From: Geomonas azotofigens
Lineage (GTDB): Bacteria; Desulfobacterota; Desulfuromonadia; Geobacterales; Geobacteraceae
NCBI RefSeq assembly: GCF_018919395.1
Contig: NZ_JAHLME010000004.1
Span: forward strand, 372,001 to 436,000
Length of the DNA: 64,000 bases
Direction: 5' to 3'
The notes beneath the pieces were generated by a model, which made no database searches, was not told the DNA's origin, and worked only from the letters and a program-made list of their open reading frames with translations. The position numbers were made by a program, and so were the translations under genes. This document shows positions 25,764 to 34,359 of this stretch, one piece after another; positions within the stretch are counted from its first letter, which is position 1; each line of letters begins with the position of its first letter.

Positions 25764-26759
25764 GTGCGCAAGAAGATCGGTATTCTGTTGGCTCTCGCTT
25801 TGTCCCTGTTGTCCGCGGCAACCGCTTTCGCGGCGGCTCCCGCCAAGCCGGTGACGATCGGCATCTCCAAGATCGTTTCCCACCCGGCGCTGGATGCTGT
25901 CGTGAAGGGCATTCAGGATGAACTGAAGGACTCCAAGATGAACGCCACCTTCGACGTGCAGAACGCCAACGGCGACATCAACACCGCGGCGTCCATCGCC
26001 ACCAAGTTCCAGAGCCAGAAGGTCGACCTCGCCGTCGGCGTCGCCACCCCGACCGCCCAGGCGCTGGTGAACACCCTGAAAGGGATCCCGATCGTCTTCT
26101 CCGCCGTTACCGATCCGGTCAAGGCGGGCCTGGTTCCCTCCCTCGCCAAGGGGGGCAAGAACGTCACCGGCGTTTCCGACATGACCCCGGTGAAGCAGCA
26201 GATCGAGATGCTGCTCAAGATCAAGCCGAAGACCAAGCGTATCGGCCACATCTACACCAGCTCCGAGGAGAACGCCGTGGTGCTGGCCGGCATGGTGAAG
26301 CAGGTTTGCAAGGAGAAGCACCTCGAGTTCGTTGAGACCACCGTCACCAAGTCCGCCGAGGTGAAGCAGGCCGCCCAGACCATCGCCAACCGTGTCGACG
26401 CCATCTACATCTCCACCGACAACACCGTCGTCTCCGCCATGAGCGCCGTAGCCGAGGTGGCCGCCAAGGCCAAGATTCCGGTCATGTCCGCGGACCCGAG
26501 CTCCTCCGAGACCTATGACGTCCTCGCCGCCTGGGGCTTCGACTACTACAAGATGGGCCGCGCCACCGGCAAGATGATCATCGAGATTCTCAAGGGAAAG
26601 AAGCCGGAGCAGATCCCGACCCGCTTCATGACCAAGGCTAGCGACGTCGACCTTCTGATCAACCTCGACGTAGCCAAGAAGCTCGGCCTGACCGTCCCGG
26701 CCGACATCGTCAAAGCCGCCAAGACCGTCCGTCAGAACGGCAAGATCACCAAGAAGTAG
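25764..26759 (+). CDS. ABC importer substrate-binding protein (COG2984/TrpX-like)
   Basis: The protein has 331 aa. A Sec signal peptide ends near ATAFAA (about residue 23). The rest is a two-lobed periplasmic binding protein of the ABC_sub_bind family: VTIGISKIVSHPALD, VGVATPTAQAL, IPIVFSAVTDPVKAGL, and a hinge with DAIYISTDNTVVSA. Some members of this family bind tryptophan or other aromatic compounds, but the ligand here is not evident. It starts at GTG after CCGGAGG. The permease and ATPase genes follow; a hairpin repeat of about 127 bp lies between this gene and the permease, which might set different expression levels for the abundant binding protein and the membrane parts. Confidence 0.88.
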   Translation: MRKKIGILLALALSLLSAATAFAAAPAKPVTIGISKIVSHPALDAVVKGIQDELKDSKMNATFDVQNANGDINTAASIATKFQSQKVDLAVGVATPTAQALVNTLKGIPIVFSAVTDPVKAGLVPSLAKGGKNVTGVSDMTPVKQQIEMLLKIKPKTKRIGHIYTSSEENAVVLAGMVKQVCKEKHLEFVETTVTKSAEVKQAAQTIANRVDAIYISTDNTVVSAMSAVAEVAAKAKIPVMSADPSSSETYDVLAAWGFDYYKMGRATGKMIIEILKGKKPEQIPTRFMTKASDVDLLINLDVAKKLGLTVPADIVKAAKTVRQNGKITKK

Positions 26760-26777
26760 ATAAAGCGAAAAAACCAG

Positions 26778-26904
26778 AAACCATTGGCCACGGAGAAAAT
26801 CTGAGAACTTCTGAGAAAGGCTAGAAGCGAGCTTTTGGCTTTAAACCTTTAAAAGATTCTGGTTCTCTCCGATTTCCTCAGATTTTCTCCGTGGCCAATG
26901 GTTT
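26778..26904. repeat. CCATTGGCCACGGAG hairpin repeat, copy 1
   Basis: The left arm starts AAACCATTGGCCACGGAG (26778) and runs through AAAATCTGAGAACTTCTGAG. The right arm (26861-26904) is its approximate reverse complement, ending CTCCGTGGCCAATGGTTT. About 40 nt lie between the arms. The outer 25 bp are almost perfectly complementary. The first 41 nt of the left arm from AACCATTGG are identical to copy 2 at 29464. Confidence 0.85.
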
Positions 26905-26929
26905 TGACTATGGGTGTAAGAAGGGTCTT

Positions 26930-27829
26930 ATGATCGAAGGTATTTTTGTCGAAGGCTTGATCTATGGCATCATGGTCCTGGGCGTGTTCATCTCGTTCAG
27001 GATCCTTGATTTTCCGGACCTGACGGTTGACGGGTCCTTCCCTTTGGGCGCCGCACTCATGGTGCAGTGCCTCCTGTTAGGCATGAACGGCTGGCTCGCG
27101 CTCCTCGTCGCCTTTGCCGGCGGCGTGCTGGCCGGCGTGGTCACCGCGCTCATCCACAACCACTTGAGGGTGCCGAACCTCCTGGCCGGTATCCTCACCA
27201 TGACCATGCTCTACTCGATCAACATCCGCATCCTGGGTAACCGCGCCAACGTCCCGATCCTGGATCAGACCACTCTCCTGAAGCAGGTCACCGAAAAGTT
27301 CACCGGCATCATCCCGGACGAGTACATCCTGCTGGTGTTCTTCCTGATTGTCGCCCTGGTGGTGAAGGTGCTGTTAGACCTCTTCTTCCGCACCGACCTC
27401 GGCATGACCATGGGGGCCATGGGGAACAACGAGCAGATGGTCATCTCGCAGGGTGTCAACCCGAAGACTCTGAAGACCATCGGCGTCGGCCTCTCCAACG
27501 GCCTGGTAGCCATCTCCGGCGCCTTCGCCGCGCAGTATCTCGGCTTCGCCGACGTGGGCCTTGGCCAGGGAATCATCGTTTCCGGCCTCGCTTCCGTGAT
27601 GATCGGCGAGTTCCTCGTGCTGAAAAGCAACAGGATCGGCGTCCTCACCCTCTGTGCCCTGGCCGGTTCCGTGTGCTTCTACGCGGTCATGTACGTCGGG
27701 CGCTTCTACGGCTACGTGATCCACATGACCCCGAGCGACCTGAACCTGATCAAGGGGGTGCTGATTATCGCCCTTCTCATCGCGACACAGGCCAAGAAAC
27801 TGAAGGTCCCGTTTAAGGTGGCAAAATGA
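26930..27829 (+). CDS. ABC importer permease (COG4120-like)
   Basis: The protein has 299 aa and is almost wholly hydrophobic, with about eight predicted helices. The opening IEGIFVEGLIYGIMVLGVFISFRIL and the segment DLTVDGSFPLGAAL are typical of the permease paired with COG2984 binding proteins (related to branched-chain amino acid and sugar permeases). A start at 26891 would lie inside the CCATTGG repeat, so the ATG at 26930 after AAGAAGGG is preferred; it also begins exactly at the first membrane helix. It overlaps the ATPase gene by 4 nt (ATGA), indicating coupled translation. Confidence 0.88.
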   Translation: MIEGIFVEGLIYGIMVLGVFISFRILDFPDLTVDGSFPLGAALMVQCLLLGMNGWLALLVAFAGGVLAGVVTALIHNHLRVPNLLAGILTMTMLYSINIRILGNRANVPILDQTTLLKQVTEKFTGIIPDEYILLVFFLIVALVVKVLLDLFFRTDLGMTMGAMGNNEQMVISQGVNPKTLKTIGVGLSNGLVAISGAFAAQYLGFADVGLGQGIIVSGLASVMIGEFLVLKSNRIGVLTLCALAGSVCFYAVMYVGRFYGYVIHMTPSDLNLIKGVLIIALLIATQAKKLKVPFKVAK

Positions 27830-28623
27830 TAGAGCTTAAAAACGTTTCCATCGTCTTTGGCCAGGGGACCGTGAACGAGAACAAGGCCCTTAACAACATC
27901 AACCTCAAGGTGAAGGAAGGCGACTTCATCACCATCATCGGCTCCAACGGCGCCGGCAAGTCGACCCTGTTCAACACCATCGCCGGGACCTATCTCCCGA
28001 GCGAGGGGGCCATCTTCGCCAACGACAAGAACGTGACCCGGGATCCCGAGTACAAGAGGGCGAAGTACATCGGCAGGATCTTCCAGAACCCGCTGCTCGG
28101 CACCGCCGGCAACATGAGCCTGGAAGACAACATGACCATCACCCACAAAAAGGGGATGAAGTGGTTGCGCCGCAGCCTGAACAGCAAGACCCGCGAGATG
28201 TTCAGGCAGCAGCTGGTGCAGCTCAAGATGGGGCTCGAGCACCGCATGAAGGAGAACCTGGTCATGTTCTCCGGCGGTCAGCGCCAGGCGCTCACCCTGC
28301 TCATGATGGTCCTCTCCAAGCCGTCCCTGATCCTTCTGGACGAGCACACCGCGGCGCTCGACCCGAAGAACGCGGAGATCGTGCTGGAGCTGACCAACAA
28401 GTTCATCAGCGAGTACAACCTGACCGCCATGATGATCACCCACAACATGACCCACGCCATCGAGTTCGGCAACCGTCTGCTCATGATGGACGGCGGCGAG
28501 ATCATCTTCGACATCGAGGGCGAGGAGAAGAAGGCCCTCACCGTGGAGAAGCTGATCCAGAAGTTCCACGAACTGCGTCACAAGACCTTCGAGAACGACA
28601 GGACCCTGCTCGCCGAAGACTAA
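27826..28623 (+). CDS. ABC importer ATP-binding protein (COG1101-like)
   Basis: The protein has 265 aa with a complete nucleotide-binding domain: Walker A GSNGAGKST near residue 42, Q-loop in GRIFQNPLLG, signature FSGGQRQALTL, Walker B LILLDEHTAAL and the H-loop in MMITHNM. It should energise uptake of the ligand bound by the protein encoded at 25764. It overlaps the permease stop by 4 nt. A strong intrinsic terminator at 28651-28686 ends the unit. Confidence 0.93.
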   Translation: MIELKNVSIVFGQGTVNENKALNNINLKVKEGDFITIIGSNGAGKSTLFNTIAGTYLPSEGAIFANDKNVTRDPEYKRAKYIGRIFQNPLLGTAGNMSLEDNMTITHKKGMKWLRRSLNSKTREMFRQQLVQLKMGLEHRMKENLVMFSGGQRQALTLLMMVLSKPSLILLDEHTAALDPKNAEIVLELTNKFISEYNLTAMMITHNMTHAIEFGNRLLMMDGGEIIFDIEGEEKKALTVEKLIQKFHELRHKTFENDRTLLAED

Positions 28624-28650
28624 GCGACGGAGAAGAGAAGAGACACGGGA

Positions 28651-28686
28651 AGGCCCGGCAGAGAATCCTGCCGGGCCTTTTTGTTT
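28651..28686 (+). terminator. Intrinsic terminator after ABC importer operon
   Basis: AGGCCCGGCAG (28651-28661) pairs with CTGCCGGGCCT (28668-28678) around a 6-nt loop. TTTTTGTTT follows. This is a textbook rho-independent terminator. Confidence 0.9.
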
Positions 28687-28699
28687 AAAGTCTAAAGGC

Positions 28700-28971
28700 T
28701 CTAACGCAAAGGCGCGAAGCCGCTGAGACGCAGAGGTAGGCCATAGTCTTTTTTGGGGGGGTACGGTTTTCTTAGCTCCCTTGCTGCTTGGCTTTGCGTT
28801 GGGGTCTTACGTTTTTGTCGTTTCACCCCCAAAAGCCTTCCTTGCGTCTTTGCGCCTTTGCGTTACCAATGGTTTTCGTGTTTAGAATCCGTTTGTCTCA
28901 ACTGCCCTCAGGTGTTCGGGTTTTGCTGTTCTTGGCGACTTGGCGGCTTTGCGCCTTTGCGTTAAAGCCTT
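28700..28971. repeat. CGCAAAG repeat cluster, copy 2
   Basis: The forward unit CTAACGCAAAGGCGCGAAG at 28700-28718 is followed by reverse-complement units GGCTTTGCGTT near 28790, TTGCGTCTTTGCGCCTTTGCGTT near 28842-28864, and GGCTTTGCGCCTTTGCGTTAAAG near 28944-28967. It is the same family as 17870-18080. There is no reading frame with a ribosome binding site. It separates the ABC operon terminator from the hisI promoter. Confidence 0.8.
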
Positions 28972-29002
28972 TGGGGTTCCGCGTATCCCGTCTACATAAT
29001 CA

Positions 29003-29032
29003 TTGACACAACTCGCACGAGGGGTGTATTAA
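29003..29032 (+). promoter_or_regulatory. Promoter for hisI
   Basis: TTGACA (29003-29008) and TATTAA (29027-29032) with an 18-bp spacer. The predicted start is near 29039, giving a leader of about 40 nt. Confidence 0.55.
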
Positions 29033-29079
29033 AAGACACTTTTTTATCACTAACCGCAGTAGAAGGACTGAGAGAAGCC

Positions 29080-29457
29080 ATGATAAAGATCGATTTCGAG
29101 AAGATGGGTGGACTGATCCCTGCTGTCATCCAGGACAATGAAAGCGGGGAAGTGTTGATGGTCGCGTTCATGGACGAGAAGACCCTGAACCTGACCCTGG
29201 AAACCGGCAAGACCTGGTTCTTCAGCCGCACCAGGAACAAGTACTGGATGAAGGGCGAGGAGTCCGGTAACACCCAGGAAGTGATCGAGGTGTTGACCGA
29301 CTGCGATGCCGACACCGTGGTGATCAAGGTGAAGCAGAACGGCCCCGCCGCCTGCCACACCGGCAACCGGAGCTGCTTCTACGTCAAATACGAAAACGGC
29401 ACCTGGGTCGAGCACTCCAACCCGCTTTTCGATCCCAACACCGTTTATAAAAAGTAA
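29080..29457 (+). CDS. hisI: Phosphoribosyl-AMP cyclohydrolase
   Basis: This 125-aa single-domain PRA-CH enzyme opens the adenine ring of phosphoribosyl-AMP in histidine biosynthesis. Diagnostic stretches are [44 protein letters not shown], the metal-binding DCDADTVV, and [13 protein letters not shown] with the zinc cysteines. There is no fused HisE (phosphoribosyl-ATP pyrophosphatase) domain, so hisE must be elsewhere. The ATG has GAGAGAAGCC upstream. It is followed by a second copy of the CCATTGG hairpin repeat and then hisG. Confidence 0.96.
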   Translation: MIKIDFEKMGGLIPAVIQDNESGEVLMVAFMDEKTLNLTLETGKTWFFSRTRNKYWMKGEESGNTQEVIEVLTDCDADTVVIKVKQNGPAACHTGNRSCFYVKYENGTWVEHSNPLFDPNTVYKK

Positions 29458-29463
29458 AAAATC

Positions 29464-29592
29464 AACCATTGGCCACGGAGAAAATCTGAGAACTTCTGAG
29501 AAAGTCATGAACCAAAAGCTTTTGGTTTTGACCCCTTCAAGCTTTTTAGGTTCTCTCAGATTTCCTCAGTTTTTCTCCGTGGCCAATGGTTT
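29464..29592. repeat. CCATTGGCCACGGAG hairpin repeat, copy 2
   Basis: This is the same design as 26778-26904: the left arm begins AACCATTGGCCACGGAGAA, identical over 41 nt to copy 1, and the right arm ends TTTCTCCGTGGCCAATGGTT at 29592. The central part contains its own small palindrome (CCAAAAGCTTTTGG, about 29512-29525). It occupies nearly the whole gap between hisI and hisG. Confidence 0.85.
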
Positions 29593-29644
29593 TTGTTTTA
29601 TGTTTTTGCCTTTATCTCATTCTTAGTCGTTACAGGGAGGAATC

Positions 29645-30517
29645 ATGGAAAAGTTGAAACTCGGCATTCCCAAGGGAAGCCTTGAAAACGCCACCGTCGA
29701 CCTGTTCAAGAAAGCCGGCTGGCAGATATCGATCTCTTCGCGCAGCTACTTCCCCGGTATCGATGACGATGAGATCAAGTGCTCCCTCATCCGTCCGCAG
29801 GAGATGGGCAAGTATGTCGAGCGCGGCACCATCGACGTCGGCATCGCCGGCCGCGACTGGATCCGCGAGAACGAGTCCGACGTCGTTGAAGTCTGCGAGA
29901 TGGTCTACTCCAAGGTCTCCCGCCGCCCGGCCCGCTGGGTGCTGGTCGTCAACGGCGACTCCAAGATCCAGGGCCCCGAGGACCTGAGCGGCGCTACGAT
30001 TTCCACCGAACTGGTCGGCTTCACCAAGCGTTACTTCGCCGAGAGGAACATCCCTGTCACCGTCGAGTTCTCCTGGGGTGCCACCGAGGCGAAGGTCGTC
30101 GAGGGGCTGTGCGACGCCATCGTTGAAGTCACCGAGACCGGCTCCACCATCAAGGCCAACGGTCTTCGGATCGTCACCGAGCTGATGGAGTCCGTCCCGG
30201 TCATGGTCGTCAACAAGGCCGCCTGGGAAGATCCCTGGAAGCGTGCCAAGATCGAGCAGATCGCGACGCTGTTGCAGTCCTCGCTGCGCGCCGAAGGGAT
30301 GGTTGGTCTCAAGATGAACGCGCCGAAAGAAAAGGTTGCCGAGATCACCGCCGTCATCCCGAGTCTCAAGAGCCCCACCGTTGCCAACCACTACAACTCC
30401 GAATGGGTATCCATCGAGAGCATCATGCCCGAACAGGAAGTCCGCCGCATCGTCCCCGAACTCATCAAACTCGGCGCCGAAGGCATCGTGGAGTACTCGC
30501 TCAACAAGATAATCTGA
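29645..30517 (+). CDS. hisG: ATP phosphoribosyltransferase, long form
   Basis: HisG joins ATP to PRPP, the first and feedback-controlled step of histidine synthesis. At 290 aa it is the long (HisZ-independent) form: a two-lobed catalytic part with [14 protein letters not shown] at the start, [14 protein letters not shown] and the PRPP loop [24 protein letters not shown] (split by residues about 155-178), then a C-terminal regulatory domain near 215-290 ([31 protein letters not shown]) that binds histidine. The ATG follows CAGGGAGGAATC. It lies downstream of hisI with only the hairpin repeat between, and a terminator at 30592-30620 follows. Confidence 0.96.
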   Translation: MEKLKLGIPKGSLENATVDLFKKAGWQISISSRSYFPGIDDDEIKCSLIRPQEMGKYVERGTIDVGIAGRDWIRENESDVVEVCEMVYSKVSRRPARWVLVVNGDSKIQGPEDLSGATISTELVGFTKRYFAERNIPVTVEFSWGATEAKVVEGLCDAIVEVTETGSTIKANGLRIVTELMESVPVMVVNKAAWEDPWKRAKIEQIATLLQSSLRAEGMVGLKMNAPKEKVAEITAVIPSLKSPTVANHYNSEWVSIESIMPEQEVRRIVPELIKLGAEGIVEYSLNKII

Positions 30518-30591
30518 AGCTCGAGGATTAGCACATGCGGCTGGGAGCAATGGGCTGAGGAGGTTCGACCCTCTCGTTGCGACCTTATAGA

Positions 30592-30624
30592 AAAGGCCCT
30601 TGGCGTTGCCAAGGGCCTTTGTCG
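30592..30624 (+). terminator. Terminator after hisG
   Basis: AAAGGCCCTTGGC (30592-30604) and GCCAAGGGCCTTT (30608-30620) form a 13-bp perfect stem with a 3-nt loop; the stem itself ends in TTT followed by GTCG. It is probably functional for the hisG transcript. The next gene lies on the other strand. Confidence 0.75.
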
Positions 30625-30804
30625 TCTGCTTAACCGGGTCCATGCCGGGTAACCACCTTCCGCTTCATTGGGAATGATTTCGGACCAGCCGAAAAATGTC
30701 ACTTCGAGGGGCGAACTGTCATTTCCGACGTGCACGCCACCCGTGGCAGCGTTATTGGAGAGCACCTCCAGAGAGGGGGATGGCGGTGAGAACCCTGTAT
30801 GTCT

Positions 30805-31002
30805 TCATCTTCTCTCGTGGGCCTTCTTCCCGTGCACCCGTTCGTAGGCGCGGCAAAAGGGGCAGACGTCCTCCTCTATCTTGTTGACGAAGTTATAGAC
30901 GAGGCCTTTTTGGTGATAGCGGGCGTGAAGGCACACGGGGCAGAGCTCGCATGCCTTTGCCATGGCTCTGTCGAGTGCGGTGAGGTTCTCCGTTGGGGAC
31001 AT
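30805..31002 (-). CDS. Small two-CxxC putative zinc protein
   Basis: The product has 65 aa with two CPxC pairs: CPVC near residue 21 and CPFC near residue 47, suggesting one bound zinc. The middle is basic and aromatic (HARYHQKGLVYNFVNKIEED). I do not recognise a named family. AAAGGA lies about 9 nt before the ATG at 31002, which supports it as a real gene. It follows the 991-residue orphan gene on the same strand after 64 nt, so the two may be co-transcribed. Confidence 0.6.
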   Translation of the reverse strand: MSPTENLTALDRAMAKACELCPVCLHARYHQKGLVYNFVNKIEEDVCPFCRAYERVHGKKAHERR

Positions 31003-31066
31003 GATCAGGTCCTTTCCACGTTTTCGATAGGTCTACAGCTAGGGGCGTCAAGGGGGAGGCAGGCCA

Positions 31067-34042
31067 CTATTCACTGCTCTCCGGGAATGTATGCGGATTC
31101 ACATCCTTTGTCAATGACGGCCCCTTGTCTTTGCCGACGACATCTTCTCCCTTCATGATTCGTCGCAGAGGGTCAACCAGGTTTTTGCGGGGTAATTTTT
31201 TGACATCGGCTAACCTCATCACCTCCTCCCACTGCAAAAGACCGTCGATTTCGCCCGTGATGTCCTTTAGCCGTATGGAGGAGGTTTGTTGACAATACTC
31301 CATGTAATACCATCTGCTGGGAATGTCGGGGCATATTACCGAGCTCACGTTGAACTGGCTGCTAAACTGGTTGGTCTCCAGGTTGTAGAAAAGACCGCGC
31401 CCCTTTTTGAACGTCAAAAGAAGAGTTGAGGTTTCAGGGCAGATGCCGCGGACGGCGCTTCCGGAATACATGCCGATGCTGAGGGCATGGGTGTAATCCT
31501 TGACCAGGCCCCACTTGAAGTCGCACGCTTTTAACCTGGGGGTGTCAATAAAATAGATCATCCTGTTGCGCTGGTCGAAACCGAAAACGTGCCAGGGTCT
31601 CGGGAACTTGTTGGGTGTCCTCAGGTTCCGGTTGCTCAGCCACATATCCGTTTGGGTCCCGAGCGCAAAATAGTCAGGATCGGACGAAGCCCGTGCGATC
31701 CCCTCGATAGTCTCCGTGCGAAAGTTGCAGGCAGGGCCGCTATTCCTGCCCAGCCCAACGGTCATCCTGCCCATGCACAGGACCTTGTCGTTGTCGACAT
31801 TCTTCAAGGCGTAGAAGTACTCCGTTTCCTTGCTGGAAGAGAGATATGCCCGGGGAACCGTGGTGTTCTCCGGTAGGCACAGGGCCTGGGAAAAATCGAT
31901 GAACGCCGTGAACCTGCTTTCCCTGCCTTTTATGATGGCGCGCCAGTACCTGCTGGTGCCGACCTCGAGAAACAGAAAGAGGTGCCGGTCGGCAATCGCA
32001 TCGGCCAAGCACAGTCCATGAAATCTCGGGCTTCGCAGCCGCCAGGCCGTCATCTCCACAAAATCGATAAAAAGGACCGATGTCTCGGTTTCATACAGGA
32101 AAAGGTGGCGCTCGGTGGAACCGACCGGCTTCAGTCCGGCATTGTCCCTGGTCATGTCGACTTCCATCTCGGGTGAGAGCGACAGGGCCACGGGTACCAC
32201 ATCGATGCTCATCAACACGTTTATTTCCGCTTCGACTGCCGCTACGGCTGCCGGGTCGACCACCAGTTCTCTCAGCGCTGCCGCCCTGGCCGTCTGGCCC
32301 GTCATCAGCGCTTCCCGATACTCCTCGAGAAGGGCCTCGCCCCCCTTGTGCGGCCTCAGTTGCTCCAGCAGTTTGTCCATGGCTGCTACATACGTGGATC
32401 GCTGTCGTTCCGTCAGGATGTCCAGGGTTGCACGAGCGCTATTCCAGCGGGTGAGAGCCTCGCCATATGCCAGTGCACCTGTCCCAACATCCGCCAGTAA
32501 TCTGTCAGTCTCTTCGGTTGCCTCGGCTCGAAGTGCTGTGAGTACCGCTTCGTATTCCCGTCCGAAGCTGAGGGCGGTGCGAAAGACTGGCCTCACCTTC
32601 TGCAACAGGAGAAACGCCTCGCGGTCACGACCGGCGGCCAACAAAGACTTGGCTTCGACATAGGAAAGCCATGCCTCCTGAGCGTCATGGCGCGAGAGTC
32701 TGTCGATCTGGCTGTTGCGATACAGTACCGTAAATAGCGGCGACATGGAGACCGCGTTACGGTACTCCTGGGCGGCGTCCTTCTGGCGCGAGAGCCACAG
32801 GATTGCCTCCAGGCACTCCGGCCACTTTTCGTCTCGCAGAGCCTGTTTCAGTGCCTGCAGTCTGTTGTCAATGGTCTCGCGCCTTTCTCTGCTCCTCTCC
32901 AGCTGTAAAAGGGCGTTGATTCTCGCGCTGCTGCTTTTATCCTGCTCAAGAAGCTTCGTCAGCAGCCTCTGCCGCTCCTTTGATTCACTGCTGCGTTCGA
33001 ATGCCTGCCACAACGCGGTTACCTCGGCCTTCTCCTTCATATCTTCGACCAGAGCGATGATCCTGCGCGCCTTTGGGAGGTCCACGCGTGCTGTCAAAGC
33101 CTCGCGCGCAAGCGTCAATGCCCGATCCAATTCCCCTCGGGAAAGTTCGGCCTCCGCCCGTTGCAGTACCGGCTCAACCTTGCGGCTTAGCACCTCTTCG
33201 ATCTCCTTACGAAGGACGTCGAGTCCGGGAATGAGGCCATCTTTTCCTTCGGCCATCCCGACCAGGTGCAATGCGAACGAGGGGTTGCCGTCCTTGAAGG
33301 AGAGGCAGGCGTAGGCGTGGAGTGCCTCCTTACCAAGGTCCGAGGGATGCAGAGAATCAAAAACCGCCCCGGCTTCGGCGGGCATCGCATTGCGGTGATA
33401 GGCGAGTGCGAGCAGTTCCCGGACCCCTTTCTCTTTCAGTATGTGGGGAGGTTGTGCGAGCAAGGTATCGATGGCAGTCTGGTAGGCGCCAATATGGTGG
33501 CACAGGATCAGGATTCCGCTGCAAAGGGTGGGGACATCTCTGCTGGTGTTGGCCCGCATCGCTGCGACTTCCAGCTCCGCGCCGATGTAGTCGTAGTCGT
33601 CGAGCAATTGCTGGGCACGCTTTAGACAATCCCTTGGCGAGGTCGGCGAGGCTGTGGTGGCAGATCCCTTGTGCGCCCGTTTGCGCTTGCCGCTCGTCTC
33701 CGACACTACCGGACCCAATGTCGCGACCGTGTCAAGAGCCGGAGCCGACAATGCGCCGAGATCGGCATGGCAGGCGTCGACGGTAGGGAGAAACAGGTGT
33801 TTGATAAGGACCACGTTCGGAGAACAGGGGTGCGGGATGAGTTGGAACACCTCCCCATAATGCTCCAGCAGCAGGTTTTGCAACTGACTCTTGAGGCGAT
33901 ATCCCTGCTTCTTCTCCGGATCGGGCAGGCAAAGACGGGTGGGGTTAACTTTTTTGATCGCAGTAATGATCCTCTCAGAGGATGGGATTACGGTAGACCG
34001 CAAAAGCAGCTCCGCGTTATTCACCTCAAGTTCCCACTCCAT
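31067..34042 (-). CDS. Large uncharacterised protein: helical-repeat N-half, beta-rich C-half
   Basis: The protein has 991 aa, with no signal peptide and no obvious membrane helix. Residues 1-100 look like a small domain ending before a Lys/Arg/Ser/Thr-rich spacer (about 115-135). Residues 135-600 are strongly helical with TPR-like repeats (CLKRAQQLLDDYDYIGAEL, ALTLAREALTARVDL, AWLSYVEAKSLLAAGRDRE). Residues 630-930 are beta-rich with recurrent short strands and aromatic residues, plausibly a propeller-like fold (HLFLYETETSVLFIDF, YFALGTQTDMWLSN). By eye, base composition is less G+C-rich than its neighbours. AAAGGGG precedes the ATG, and a promoter is at 34092-34119. I recognise no family, so I give no function. 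Confidence 0.75.
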   Translation of the reverse strand: MEWELEVNNAELLLRSTVIPSSERIITAIKKVNPTRLCLPDPEKKQGYRLKSQLQNLLLEHYGEVFQLIPHPCSPNVVLIKHLFLPTVDACHADLGALSAPALDTVATLGPVVSETSGKRKRAHKGSATTASPTSPRDCLKRAQQLLDDYDYIGAELEVAAMRANTSRDVPTLCSGILILCHHIGAYQTAIDTLLAQPPHILKEKGVRELLALAYHRNAMPAEAGAVFDSLHPSDLGKEALHAYACLSFKDGNPSFALHLVGMAEGKDGLIPGLDVLRKEIEEVLSRKVEPVLQRAEAELSRGELDRALTLAREALTARVDLPKARRIIALVEDMKEKAEVTALWQAFERSSESKERQRLLTKLLEQDKSSSARINALLQLERSRERRETIDNRLQALKQALRDEKWPECLEAILWLSRQKDAAQEYRNAVSMSPLFTVLYRNSQIDRLSRHDAQEAWLSYVEAKSLLAAGRDREAFLLLQKVRPVFRTALSFGREYEAVLTALRAEATEETDRLLADVGTGALAYGEALTRWNSARATLDILTERQRSTYVAAMDKLLEQLRPHKGGEALLEEYREALMTGQTARAAALRELVVDPAAVAAVEAEINVLMSIDVVPVALSLSPEMEVDMTRDNAGLKPVGSTERHLFLYETETSVLFIDFVEMTAWRLRSPRFHGLCLADAIADRHLFLFLEVGTSRYWRAIIKGRESRFTAFIDFSQALCLPENTTVPRAYLSSSKETEYFYALKNVDNDKVLCMGRMTVGLGRNSGPACNFRTETIEGIARASSDPDYFALGTQTDMWLSNRNLRTPNKFPRPWHVFGFDQRNRMIYFIDTPRLKACDFKWGLVKDYTHALSIGMYSGSAVRGICPETSTLLLTFKKGRGLFYNLETNQFSSQFNVSSVICPDIPSRWYYMEYCQQTSSIRLKDITGEIDGLLQWEEVMRLADVKKLPRKNLVDPLRRIMKGEDVVGKDKGPSLTKDVNPHTFPESSE

Positions 34043-34091
34043 AGGGCACCCCTTTCACGAGACTGCAAAGCGAGTTGAATTGCCATTGAAT

Positions 34092-34119
34092 ATAGTATTA
34101 GATTTTACAAATAATTCAA
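34092..34119 (-). promoter_or_regulatory. Promoter for the 991-residue orphan
   Basis: On the minus strand, TTGAAT (34114-34119) and TACTAT (34092-34097) have a 16-bp spacer, within one of the most A+T-rich stretches of the window. The predicted start is near 34085, about 43 nt before the ATG. Confidence 0.5.
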
Positions 34120-34359
34120 TTGAGGAGTGGAGGCATGTTGACCATTCACCGCCGCGGTTGGTAGTGAATGGTTAGGCCGATGATTGCTGTCCGGAACGTG
34201 TTGTGCGGGGTGGTGAAAGGCGGCTGTTCAGCCGGCAGGAGCGTGGGTGGGACATGCGGCTGCAGCAGGGACCTGCAGCCGCGTCAGCTATAGGTTAACT
34301 CAAGGCCAAAAGAAGCCTCGTCTTTAGGTTGGTTGCCGGCCGTGGCCTGGTTCCTTTTC
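34120..34359. other. Intergenic region with two hairpins
   Basis: No gene is supported. Perfect or near-perfect inverted repeats are CCATTCAC/GTGAATGG (about 34142-34171) and GCGGCTGCAG/CTGCAGCCGC (about 34256-34284). Neither has a U-tract. They could end the quinone reductase transcript or be unrelated structures. Confidence 0.4.
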
